From positions 1 to 11,509 of the forward strand of contig JAISGW010000008.1 in NCBI GenBank assembly GCA_031262895.1: a DNA stretch of 11,509 nt, given 5' to 3'. This DNA is from Tannerella sp. (lineage in GTDB: Bacteria; Bacteroidota; Bacteroidia; Bacteroidales; Tannerellaceae). The notes under the pieces are model-generated. The model was given only the letters and a program-made list of their open reading frames with translations, was not told the DNA's origin and searched no databases. The position numbers and the translations under genes were made by a program. Positions 1-6,282 of the stretch are shown here, in pieces (position 1 is the first letter of the stretch; every line of letters starts with the position of its first letter).

Positions 1-1250
1 TCGGGGTGATTCCTTTCTATATGGGACACGACGCGGCGGGGCATATCATGGTCTGCTCCGAACTCAAAGGCCTGGAAGGTTTCGCCTCCGACTACCAAGC
101 TTTCCTGCCCGGACATTCCTATTACAGTCCGGAAGGCAAGATGAAGCGCTGGTACCGGCGCGATTGGATGGATTACGAGCACGTGAAGGATAAGGGCGCC
201 GATATACATGAATTGCGCGAGGCCCTGTCGGCGGCCGTCAAGCGTCAGTTGATGTCGGACGTACCTTACGGGGTGCTGCTTTCCGGCGGCTTGGATTCTT
301 CCATCACCTCGGCCGTGGCCAAGGGCTACGCCCGCAAACGCATAGAGACCGACGGCCAGTCGGATGCCTGGTGGCCGCAACTGCACTCTTTCGCCATAGG
401 CCTGGAAGGCTCGCCCGACTTGAAGGCGGCCCGCCACGCAGCCGAGTATATCGGCACCGTGCACCACGAAATCCATTACACCATACAGGAGGGGCTTGAC
501 GCCCTGCGCGACGTCATCTACCATATTGAGACCTACGACGTGACCACCGTGCGTGCCTCCACGCCCATGTACCTGATGGCCCGTGTCATCAAGAGCATGG
601 GCATCAAGATGGTGCTTTCGGGAGAAGGGGCCGACGAGATTTTTGGCGGTTACCTTTACTTCCACAAGGCGCCCGACGCCCGCGCCTTCCACGAGGAGAC
701 CTTGCGCAAGCTTTCCAAACTTTACCTTTACGATTGCCTGCGCGCCAACAAGAGCTTAGCCGCCTGGGGCGTGGAGGGGAGGGTCCCCTTCCTTGACAAG
801 GAGTTCCTCGACGTGGCCATGCGCCTGAACCCGCAGGCAAAGATGGCGCCCGGCCAAGTCATCGAAAAGAAAATCCTGCGGGAAGCTTTCGCCGACATCT
901 TGCCCGAAGATATCGCCTGGCGGCAAAAGGAGCAATTCTCCGACGGCGTGGGCTACGGATGGATAGATACCCTGAAAGCCACCGCTACTGCCCAGGTCTC
1001 CGATGCCGAAATGGCCGAAGCCGCCCGCCGTTTCCCCGTCAACCCGCCGCGTAACAAGGAAGAATATTATTACAGGAGCATATTCTCCGAACTTTTCCCT
1101 TCCGATGCGGCCGCCCGTTCGGTGCCCTCGGTGCCCTCGGTGGCCTGCTCCACGGCCGAAGCCCTCGCCTGGGATGCCGCCTTCCGCAACCTCAACGAAC
1201 CTTCCGGGCGCGCGGTAAAAGACATCCACCAAGACGCTTACCGGCAATGA
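1..1250 (+). CDS. asnB: Asparagine synthase B, glutamine-hydrolysing (5' end cut by window)
   Basis: This cytoplasmic enzyme makes asparagine from aspartate, glutamine and ATP, releasing glutamate, AMP and PPi. The reading frame is already open at base 3; the GTG at base 6 is an internal valine codon, not a start. About 414 residues are visible. Against the roughly 550-residue E. coli AsnB that I recall, about 140 residues are missing, including the catalytic N-terminal Cys of the glutaminase domain. Visible hallmarks, numbered from base 6, are the end of the glutaminase domain (IPFYMGHD), the ATP-pyrophosphatase loop SGGLDSS at about 93-99, SGEGADEIFGGYLYF at about 205-219, GVEGRVPFLDKEFLDVAM, and WRQKEQFSDGVGY. 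The C-terminal PSVACSTAEALAWD also matches AsnB. The frame is uninterrupted and ends in TGA at 1248-1250. A strong terminator lies 170 bp downstream. The family assignment is near certain. Confidence 0.97.
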   Translation, partial: GVIPFYMGHDAAGHIMVCSELKGLEGFASDYQAFLPGHSYYSPEGKMKRWYRRDWMDYEHVKDKGADIHELREALSAAVKRQLMSDVPYGVLLSGGLDSSITSAVAKGYARKRIETDGQSDAWWPQLHSFAIGLEGSPDLKAARHAAEYIGTVHHEIHYTIQEGLDALRDVIYHIETYDVTTVRASTPMYLMARVIKSMGIKMVLSGEGADEIFGGYLYFHKAPDARAFHEETLRKLSKLYLYDCLRANKSLAAWGVEGRVPFLDKEFLDVAMRLNPQAKMAPGQVIEKKILREAFADILPEDIAWRQKEQFSDGVGYGWIDTLKATATAQVSDAEMAEAARRFPVNPPRNKEEYYYRSIFSELFPSDAAARSVPSVPSVACSTAEALAWDAAFRNLNEPSGRAVKDIHQDAYRQ

Positions 1251-1421
1251 GAAAGTATTGATGGGGTAAAAAACCGCAACGGAACGGAAACGAGAAAGTA
1301 TTGTTGTGGCAATTATCTTTCATGGCCTTTATGTATGGATTTACTTTGCAGAAGAAAGTTCATAATGTATAGGTTAGTTTAATAATTGCACACATCTCCC
1401 TTAACTTTAACTATGATGTAG
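1251..1421. other. Intergenic region downstream of asnB, with short direct repeat
   Basis: This AT-richer stretch holds no credible protein gene. A 12-bp direct repeat (gagaaagtattg) occurs at 1249-1260, overlapping the asnB stop, and again at 1292-1303. The box TTACTTTG at 1341-1348 is one base off the Bacteroidetes -7 consensus TAnnTTTG. It could start a short transcript running to the terminator at 1422-1453, or this may simply be the asnB 3' untranslated region. Confidence 0.5.
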
Positions 1422-1453
1422 AATCCCGCCTGTGCGATGCAGGCGGGATTTTT
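1422..1453 (+). terminator. Intrinsic terminator
   Basis: A perfect 11-bp stem, aatcccgcctg (1422-1432) with caggcgggatt (1440-1450), closes a 7-base loop. Counting the stem's own final TT, the right side ends in five T residues on the plus strand (1449-1453). The stem is GC-rich and the layout is that of a Rho-independent terminator ending asnB, or a short RNA transcribed from this gap. The A residues at 1422-1423 give only weak potential in the opposite direction, and no minus-strand gene reads into it. Confidence 0.85.
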
Positions 1454-1485
1454 GCATGGCGTGGCGAACCGGCGAGGCGAAGCAT

Positions 1486-1493
1486 TACCTTTG
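1486..1493 (+). promoter_or_regulatory. Putative kdgK -7 promoter element
   Basis: TACCTTTG matches the Bacteroidetes primary sigma factor -7 consensus TAnnTTTG exactly. It lies 24 bp before the kdgK ATG at 1518 and downstream of the preceding terminator, so transcription would start near 1500 and give a very short leader. I see no good TTTG at the usual -33 spacing; the nearest TTTG (1451-1454) is too far upstream. The call rests on the -7 box and its position. Confidence 0.45.
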
Positions 1494-1517
1494 CGCCTGT
1501 TTAATACGTATTGCACA

Positions 1518-2567
1518 ATGGAAAAGAAGAAAAAAGTCGTTTGCTTCGGAGAAGTCATGCTCCGTTTGGCCACACCGGGCTACTTGCGTTTCACGCAAAG
1601 CCCCGCCTTCGCCGCCACTTTCGGCGGAGGCGAAGCCAACGTAGCCGTTTCACTGGCCAATTACGGGTGGCCGGCGGAGTTCGTCACCCGCCTGCCGGAG
1701 AACGACATCGCCCGCGCCTGCCTGATGGACTTGCACCGTTACGGCGTGGATACCTCGCATGTCCTGTTCGGCGGCGAACGCATGGGCATCTATTTCTTAG
1801 AAACGGGCGCGGTAAACAGGGCTTCCCAGGTTATTTACGACCGCGCCCATTCCGCCTTGGCCGAAATAGGCCCCGGCATGGTCGACTGGGAGCAAGTGTT
1901 TGCCGAGGCCGCCTGGTTCCATTGGACAGGCATCACGCCGGCCGTTTCGCAAGGTGCCGCCGCCACCTGCCTTGAAGCTATACGGGCAGCCAAGCGCAGC
2001 GGGCTTACGGTGTCCTGCGACCTCAACTATCGGAAAAACCTTTGGAAATACGGCAAGAAAGCCTCGGAGGTCATGCCGGCCTTAGTGGCGGAAAGCGACC
2101 TGCTGCTCGGCAACGAGGAGGATGCCGAGCAGGTCTTTGGCATCCACCCGGAAGGGGGCAATGCCCTATATTCGGAAGGCCGTATCGACGCGGCGGCCTT
2201 CGCCTCCGTATGCCGGCAGTTGAAAGAACGCTTCCCCCGTATCGGGAAAATCGCCATCACCCTGCGCGGCGCCATCAATGCCAACCACAACACTTGGAAA
2301 GGACTGCTTTATGCCGACGGGACACTTTACCAATCGCGGCCTTACGACATCACGCATATCGTCGACAGGGTCGGAGGAGGCGACGCTTTCATGGGCGGCC
2401 TCATCTACGGCCTGCTGGCCTATCCCGGCGAGGAGCAAAAGGCACTCGACTTCGCCGCTGCCGCCTCTTGCCTGAAGCACACCGTGTACGGCGACTATAA
2501 CCAAGTCGGCCGGGCCGAAGTGGAAAAGCTCATGGAAGGCGACGGCTCCGGCCGCGTCGTCAGATAA
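1518..2567 (+). CDS. kdgK: 2-keto-3-deoxygluconate kinase, PfkB family
   Basis: This is a cytoplasmic sugar-acid kinase that phosphorylates 2-keto-3-deoxygluconate to KDPG, linking pectin and uronate breakdown to the Entner-Doudoroff aldolase step. The 349-residue product starts MEKKKKVVCFGEVMLRL. PfkB signature 1 is GGGEANVAVSLANYG (36-50). Signature 2 is VDRVGGGDAFMGGL (about 282-295), with D289 as the expected catalytic base and GGG as the anion hole. CDLNYRKNLW and LLLGNEEDAEQVFG are typical of KDG kinases rather than ribokinase or fructokinase. An in-frame ATG at 1437 lies inside the preceding terminator and before the -7 box, so the start at 1518 is preferred. The usual partner eda is not next to it here. 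The 3' end overlaps the convergent gene by 8 bp. Another PfkB sugar kinase specificity is possible. Confidence 0.88.
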   Translation: MEKKKKVVCFGEVMLRLATPGYLRFTQSPAFAATFGGGEANVAVSLANYGWPAEFVTRLPENDIARACLMDLHRYGVDTSHVLFGGERMGIYFLETGAVNRASQVIYDRAHSALAEIGPGMVDWEQVFAEAAWFHWTGITPAVSQGAAATCLEAIRAAKRSGLTVSCDLNYRKNLWKYGKKASEVMPALVAESDLLLGNEEDAEQVFGIHPEGGNALYSEGRIDAAAFASVCRQLKERFPRIGKIAITLRGAINANHNTWKGLLYADGTLYQSRPYDITHIVDRVGGGDAFMGGLIYGLLAYPGEEQKALDFAAAASCLKHTVYGDYNQVGRAEVEKLMEGDGSGRVVR

Positions 2568-4521
2568 GTACTGTTTTAGTGCTGCGCCCGTCGTTGACGA
2601 CGAGATAGGTGCCTGCCGGCAGAGACGTGATTAATCGCGTCTCTGCATCCGTGCGCTGCGCATAGACCTGGCGACCGTTCATGTCATAGATGTAGAGCAG
2701 GGTGCCGGGATGCAGGCCGCTGAGCATCATGCCGCCCGTAGTCGTTGAGGCTTGTAGAGAGGCACGGCTGTGCGTCTCTTCCGCCGCCGTCGGCGAAGCG
2801 GCAAGGAAATGCAGCACGAAACGTTCGGCCTTGTCGCCGGGCGCGGAGGTGAAGTCGTATTCGTTCTTGGCGAAGAGGTCGGTCTTGACGCCCGTCCGGG
2901 TGTCTTCGAGCACGGCGCTGGCTATGCTGTGCAGGCTCTTCTGGCGATAGATGCGCAGGCGCACCGCCTGAGGCCGACTGGCCGGGACGAAGTAGAGCGT
3001 CAGCCGCTGGGTATTGTCGGGCACGATGGAGACCGTCAGGTTCTTACCGTCGGCCGAGCGGGTGTAAAGCTGATTCACGCCGCCGGAGTTGTTGGGCAGC
3101 TTCACGGCGTCGTAGCCGTCGGTGGCCTTCAGCGAGGCATCCGGCCGGAAGACGACGGAGGCCCTGTCGAAGCCGCCCGTCTGTTCGTCGGTCGTTTCGA
3201 AGAGCAGCTCGTCGACCGGCTCGTTCGAAGCGGCCGCGCGAGTGTAAACGACCCCGGAGGCGGCGAGGCTGCGCTTGTCGGCATGGAAGATGAAATTCGT
3301 ATTGTCGGCCTTGGCCGCCACGATGAACATCTGCATGGGGGCCACTAAGTTCGTTGACAGTGTGCCCGTCACGCCTGCACCCGTCGTGCCGCCCACGGCC
3401 TGCGCCTTCAGGTAGTTGATGTTAAACACGTACTTCCCGTTCTGGTAGCTGCCGGTACCGCTGGTCGGCACGTAAAAGCCGGTTTCTAAGCCCGTTTGGC
3501 TGCCATCGGTCAGGTACGTCAGGTCTAAGGGGGCCGTGTAAGGATTGCCCAGGAAGTTGAAGCCTTTTTTGAGCGTGAGGCTGAAGTCGCTTATGTTCAA
3601 CTGTTCGCCCGAGGCCAGATTGTTGGGCGTGGAGAAGAGACTGAAGGGCGCCGTGGCACGCGAGAAGCGGAACTTGTCCTTCACCCGCGCGGCAGGGTCG
3701 GCCTTTCCCAGCCAGCTCGGGTCGAGCATGCTGGTGTAAAGGCTCTCGTCGTCGTACAATCCCATGCCGAGCAGGTAACCGCGGCCGGGTTCGAGGCAAT
3801 AGTAAGGGTCTACTATCAGCTTCTTGGAATCGCCGAAGAGGCCGGCATTGGAGGGCGCCGAGAGGAAATTGAAGAGGAAATAGTCGGCGTACAATTGCGT
3901 GAAGGGCGAGGAGAAGCCGCTCACGGCTTTCTCGGAGGCGTTGTTGCCCATGTCGAGGTTCACCTGTACGCCGGTGTATCGGTCGCCCGACTTCTTTCTG
4001 AAGCTGCTGTTCACTAAGAGGAAGGCGCTCTCCGTCTGCTTGGAAGGCGAAGCGGCGGCCTTGGCGTCGAGGATGAGCCGTCCGGCCAGGAGCAGGAGGC
4101 TGTCGGTAGAAGCGGCAACGCCGGGGTCGAAGGTGACCGTAGCGGTGTCGGTGACGGCCTTATTGACGACTAACTTGGGGAACTTGATGTAATTGGCCGC
4201 CTTCGTGGCCGGCGTACCTATCGTTACCCTTTGCGGCACCGAATCGCCGAAGCATACGGTAGCGTTGCCCGCACACTGGTCGCTGAAGACATGGCCTGTG
4301 CTGACGGAATCGGCCAGGTCGCCCGTCAGGACGAGCATCGAATGCGCGCCCATGTCAATGCTGCCCGAGCCGGATACGGCCAGACCGCCGTTCACCTGCA
4401 GCGTGTCGCCCACATACATGTTCCCCGTGTTCAGGAAAACCGTCTGCGCCGCCATAGGCAGCAGGCCCGGGGCAGATAAAAGGAGAATGACTGCTATTGT
4501 ATATCTATTTTCCCACTTCAT
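2560..4521 (-). CDS. Secreted protein with T9SS type A-like C-terminal sorting domain
   Basis: This 653-residue protein has a Sec signal (MKWENRYTIAVILLLSAPGLLPMAAQ, likely cleaved after Q26) and no lipobox cysteine. The body is repetitive and beta-rich (LQVNGGLAVSGSGSIDMGAHSMLVLTGDL, described here by its first 20 residues LQVNGGLAVSGSGSIDMGAH), consistent with a beta-helix or sandwich exoprotein. I recognise no catalytic domain. The last 60 residues fit a T9SS sorting domain: IYDMNGRQVYAQ, then LPAGTYLVVNDG and KTVLI at the end. The expected route is Sec to the periplasm, then T9SS to the cell surface. The ATG at 4521 is chosen because the signal follows directly; an upstream in-frame TTG at 4539 falls within a 7-bp repeat. 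It is the last gene of the fimbrial operon, and P. gingivalis Mfa5 is a known precedent for a T9SS-type protein in a fimbrial cluster. Part of the sorting domain is encoded by a palindromic repeat copy (2619-2646). Confidence 0.85.
   Translation of the reverse strand: MKWENRYTIAVILLLSAPGLLPMAAQTVFLNTGNMYVGDTLQVNGGLAVSGSGSIDMGAHSMLVLTGDLADSVSTGHVFSDQCAGNATVCFGDSVPQRVTIGTPATKAANYIKFPKLVVNKAVTDTATVTFDPGVAASTDSLLLLAGRLILDAKAAASPSKQTESAFLLVNSSFRKKSGDRYTGVQVNLDMGNNASEKAVSGFSSPFTQLYADYFLFNFLSAPSNAGLFGDSKKLIVDPYYCLEPGRGYLLGMGLYDDESLYTSMLDPSWLGKADPAARVKDKFRFSRATAPFSLFSTPNNLASGEQLNISDFSLTLKKGFNFLGNPYTAPLDLTYLTDGSQTGLETGFYVPTSGTGSYQNGKYVFNINYLKAQAVGGTTGAGVTGTLSTNLVAPMQMFIVAAKADNTNFIFHADKRSLAASGVVYTRAAASNEPVDELLFETTDEQTGGFDRASVVFRPDASLKATDGYDAVKLPNNSGGVNQLYTRSADGKNLTVSIVPDNTQRLTLYFVPASRPQAVRLRIYRQKSLHSIASAVLEDTRTGVKTDLFAKNEYDFTSAPGDKAERFVLHFLAASPTAAEETHSRASLQASTTTGGMMLSGLHPGTLLYIYDMNGRQVYAQRTDAETRLITSLPAGTYLVVNDGRSTKTVLI
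2619..2646. repeat. Diverged copy of 28-bp palindrome, inside coding sequence
   Basis: These 28 bases match the palindrome found at 5989-6016 and 6216-6243 at 25 of 28 positions. The two end changes are symmetrical (gc...gc instead of gt...ac), so palindromy is kept there. The one central change (t2628 facing g2637) breaks the perfect symmetry. The copy is read in frame as ETRLITSL in the sorting domain of the overlying gene. Confidence 0.75.
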
Positions 4522-4524
4522 ATC

Positions 4525-4552
4525 ACTTTCAACTTTCAATTTTCAACTTTCA
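4525..4552. repeat. Heptanucleotide tandem tract (ACTTTCA x4) between two genes
   Basis: On the plus strand, three exact ACTTTCA units and one ATTTTCA unit run head to tail. In the transcript direction the unit is TGAAAGT. The first unit supplies the TGA stop of the upstream gene, and the tract ends 3 bp before the ATG of the T9SS-cargo gene. Copy-number change by slippage would alter the spacing between stop and start in 7-base steps and the number of purine-rich GAAAG tracts ahead of the start. Confidence 0.8.
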
Positions 4553-5959
4553 ATTCTTCATTCCTTTCTGGCTGATGACAAAGTCGAAGGCCAGGCTGCC
4601 CGAGCTGACGTGCAAGATGCAGTTGCGGGCGGCCGAGGAAGGGTTGGCATCCACCCGTATGGGCAGGTCGTATTGCGTATTGGGGAAGCGCAGGCTGAAG
4701 GTGCCCGGCGCGGTGGAGGTGCCGACCTGCGCCCAAGCGGCCAGCTCTTTTGTCCAGGAGACCGTCCATTCGGGATATTCGGCGTAGACCTGCAGCCGGT
4801 AGTAACTGTCCGCGGGCAGCTTGTCCGGCCAGGAACCGTCGGCGTTAAAGGTGATGTCCTCGGCGCTGTAGCCGAGGCGGTAGTCGTTGTTGAACACCCA
4901 GTAATCTATGCCCAATTCCTTGGCGTCAACTTCTGTTTCGGCCTTGGCCTGCTCGGAGACTTCGGCCGCCTCCTGCGCCGAGGCGTAGCCCTCGCCGGAA
5001 AAGCCGGTCACATGGATGCGGTAGCGGTAGTTGCGCAGCAGGGGCAGCTCCGTCCCGTCCTCCTTCTTCAGGTCGAGGTGGTAGTAATGCCCCCTCCCGC
5101 CCTTGTCGCCGATACGCAAGACGACCGTCATGGGTAAAGCCCCCTGCCTGTCGGTTTCCGGCAGGTAAATCTCGCGCTCCATGGAGGCGAGGCTCTCGCC
5201 GGCATTGTCGATGAAGGGATAAGCCAGCGGCTTGCCCAGCGGCTTGGCGTCGGCGGGCACATGCGGCGTGCTCAGCGCATTACCGTCGGCGTCGAAGGCG
5301 GGCGCCACATAACCCCTATCGCAAGCGTAGAAGACGTAGACCGAGTCGATATGCCTGTCCGCAGCATGGAAATCCTCGGTGAGGTCGATGCGGCAGACAG
5401 CCCGCGTCATTTTGATTTCCTGCAGGCTCTGCTCCTTCGCGTCTATCCAGCCGCTCTCCCCGTACATGGGGAAGCCTTCGGCAGGCCAACTGCCCGAGAA
5501 AGCGTAGCGGATACGATTGAGCAGCGCGGCCTTGTCCAAGTCGCCTTCAATCGAATCCTGCCGCAACTCCTCCTCTTCCGCCGCGGTAAAGAAGCCGCCC
5601 ATATTGGCGACGACTACCAATCGTTGCCCTATTGATTCCATATTCACATTCGCCATAAACGAATTGTAGCTCTCCGCCACGAGGGAAGTCAAGGGCAGGT
5701 GCCGGTAGTAATACTCCCGGCCGAGGCTGTCGCGACGGAAGAACAGCAGGTCCAAGCGGTTGATTTGGCTTTCCTCCTCCTCCGTGTAGGCATAGGTGAC
5801 GGGAGTCAGCGTGGAAGGGATGAAGAAACGCAGCGGCAGGATTTTCTCCGGCGGGTTCTCCAGCTCCGGCGCCTTCAGGAAAGGCGTCTCGCCCGACACG
5901 CAGCCTGTCAGCAGTAGCAGCAACAGGAGGCAAGGGATATGTCGTTTTAATCTATTCAT
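4550..5959 (-). CDS. Fimbrial minor-subunit-like lipoprotein with BACON-like C-terminus
   Basis: This 469-residue lipoprotein has signal MNRLKRHIPCLLLLLLLTGC with lipidation at C20, so it should be exported through the outer-membrane lipoprotein path used by fimbrillins. The middle carries features of Bacteroidales fimbrial minor subunits: INRLDLLFFRRD (66-77), RLVVVANMGGFF (113-124), MTRAVCRIDL (184-193), and LLRNYRYRIHVTGFSGEGY (307-325), the conserved beta-strand stretch also seen in the larger neighbour. The C-terminal part (about 370-469), with YPEWTVSWTKEL and the final FDFVISQKG, resembles a BACON domain, a beta-sandwich associated with surface and glycan-binding proteins. The start is the ATG just before the signal, with an A-rich leader. 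It sits 323 bp after the 904-residue gene and 28 bp before the T9SS-cargo gene. An accessory or tip subunit role is inferred. Confidence 0.8.
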   Translation of the reverse strand: MNRLKRHIPCLLLLLLLTGCVSGETPFLKAPELENPPEKILPLRFFIPSTLTPVTYAYTEEEESQINRLDLLFFRRDSLGREYYYRHLPLTSLVAESYNSFMANVNMESIGQRLVVVANMGGFFTAAEEEELRQDSIEGDLDKAALLNRIRYAFSGSWPAEGFPMYGESGWIDAKEQSLQEIKMTRAVCRIDLTEDFHAADRHIDSVYVFYACDRGYVAPAFDADGNALSTPHVPADAKPLGKPLAYPFIDNAGESLASMEREIYLPETDRQGALPMTVVLRIGDKGGRGHYYHLDLKKEDGTELPLLRNYRYRIHVTGFSGEGYASAQEAAEVSEQAKAETEVDAKELGIDYWVFNNDYRLGYSAEDITFNADGSWPDKLPADSYYRLQVYAEYPEWTVSWTKELAAWAQVGTSTAPGTFSLRFPNTQYDLPIRVDANPSSAARNCILHVSSGSLAFDFVISQKGMKN

Positions 5960-5988
5960 TATTTTTTGAGAATGTCTTTATCTTTCAT

Positions 5989-6016
5989 GTAGAGACGCGA
6001 TTAATCGCGTCTCTAC
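5989..6016. repeat. 28-bp perfect palindrome, copy 1
   Basis: The left half gtagagacgcgatt is followed directly by its exact reverse complement. Palindromy extends to 5987-6018 (32 bp). The sequence is identical to copy 2 at 6216-6243. Neither strand has a T-run after it, so an intrinsic terminator is unlikely. A REP-like or protein-binding palindrome is more plausible. Confidence 0.9.
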
Positions 6017-6018
6017 AT

Positions 6019-6210
6019 TGTAACGGCACTTCAAGACCGCTGGAAGTCGCGTTACATGCGTGTAACGGCGTTTCAAGACCGCTGGAAGTCGCATTACATG
6101 CGTGCAACGGCATTTCAAGACCGCTGAAAACCGCGTTACATCCGTGCAACGGCATTTCAAGACCTCCGGAAACCGCATTACATGCGTGTAACGGCATTTC
6201 AAGGCCGCTG
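6019..6210. repeat. Tandem array of 42-bp units (4 full, 1 partial)
   Basis: Full units lie at 6019-6060, 6061-6102, 6103-6144 and 6145-6186, and a partial unit of about 24 bp starts at 6187. Each begins tgtaacggc or tgcaacggc, has the shared core ttcaagacc, and ends with gttacat or attacat. Each unit carries its own terminal inverted arms of 7 bases (for example TGTAACG at 6019-6025 with CGTTACA at 6050-6056). There are no unique spacers, so this is not a CRISPR array. Confidence 0.9.
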
Positions 6211-6215
6211 CCGTT

Positions 6216-6243
6216 GTAGAGACGCGATTAATCGCGTCTCTAC
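6216..6243. repeat. 28-bp perfect palindrome, copy 2
   Basis: This is identical over all 28 bases to the copy at 5989-6016 and closes the far side of the 42-bp array. Because each copy is its own reverse complement, the pair is both a direct and an inverted repeat flanking about 200 bp. Confidence 0.9.
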
Positions 6244-6282
6244 TGGTCATGCTAACCGCTTGTCTGTTGATGCCGGACATGA

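Larger units (their letters stand above)
5960..6282. other. Intercistronic region made of palindromes and a tandem repeat array
   Basis: This 323-bp gap between two fimbrial genes is mostly repeat: a 28-bp palindrome, four and a half 42-bp units, and a second identical palindrome. Two minus-strand frames stay open across it because the unit length is a multiple of three, giving 14-residue periodic peptides. These look like translated repeats, not proteins. I saw no TAnnTTTG box on the minus strand, so the downstream genes probably depend on read-through from the operon promoter. Confidence 0.75.

Noticed and set aside
1249..1303. 12-bp direct repeat near the asnB stop as a mobile element target duplication
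   Set aside because: Only 31 bp separates the copies and nothing resembling an insertion lies between them.
1437..1517. N-terminal extension of kdgK from the ATG at 1437
   Set aside because: That ATG lies in the loop of the preceding terminator and upstream of the -7 box. The PfkB fold begins naturally with MEKKKKVVCFGE at 1518.
2589..2602. cgtcgt-tg-acgacg inverted repeat as a convergent terminator
   Set aside because: The stem is only 6 bp, no T-tract follows on either strand, and the bases are coding for the conserved end of the sorting domain.
4193..5137. 314-residue plus-strand open frame
   Set aside because: It is antisense to two well-supported genes with signal peptides and family motifs. 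Long antisense frames are expected in GC-rich coding DNA.
6019..6210. CRISPR-like array
   Set aside because: The 42-bp units are contiguous with no unique spacers, and no cas genes are in the window.
5989..6243. The 28-bp palindromes as intrinsic terminators
   Set aside because: The stem is long, but no T-run follows on either strand at either intergenic copy.
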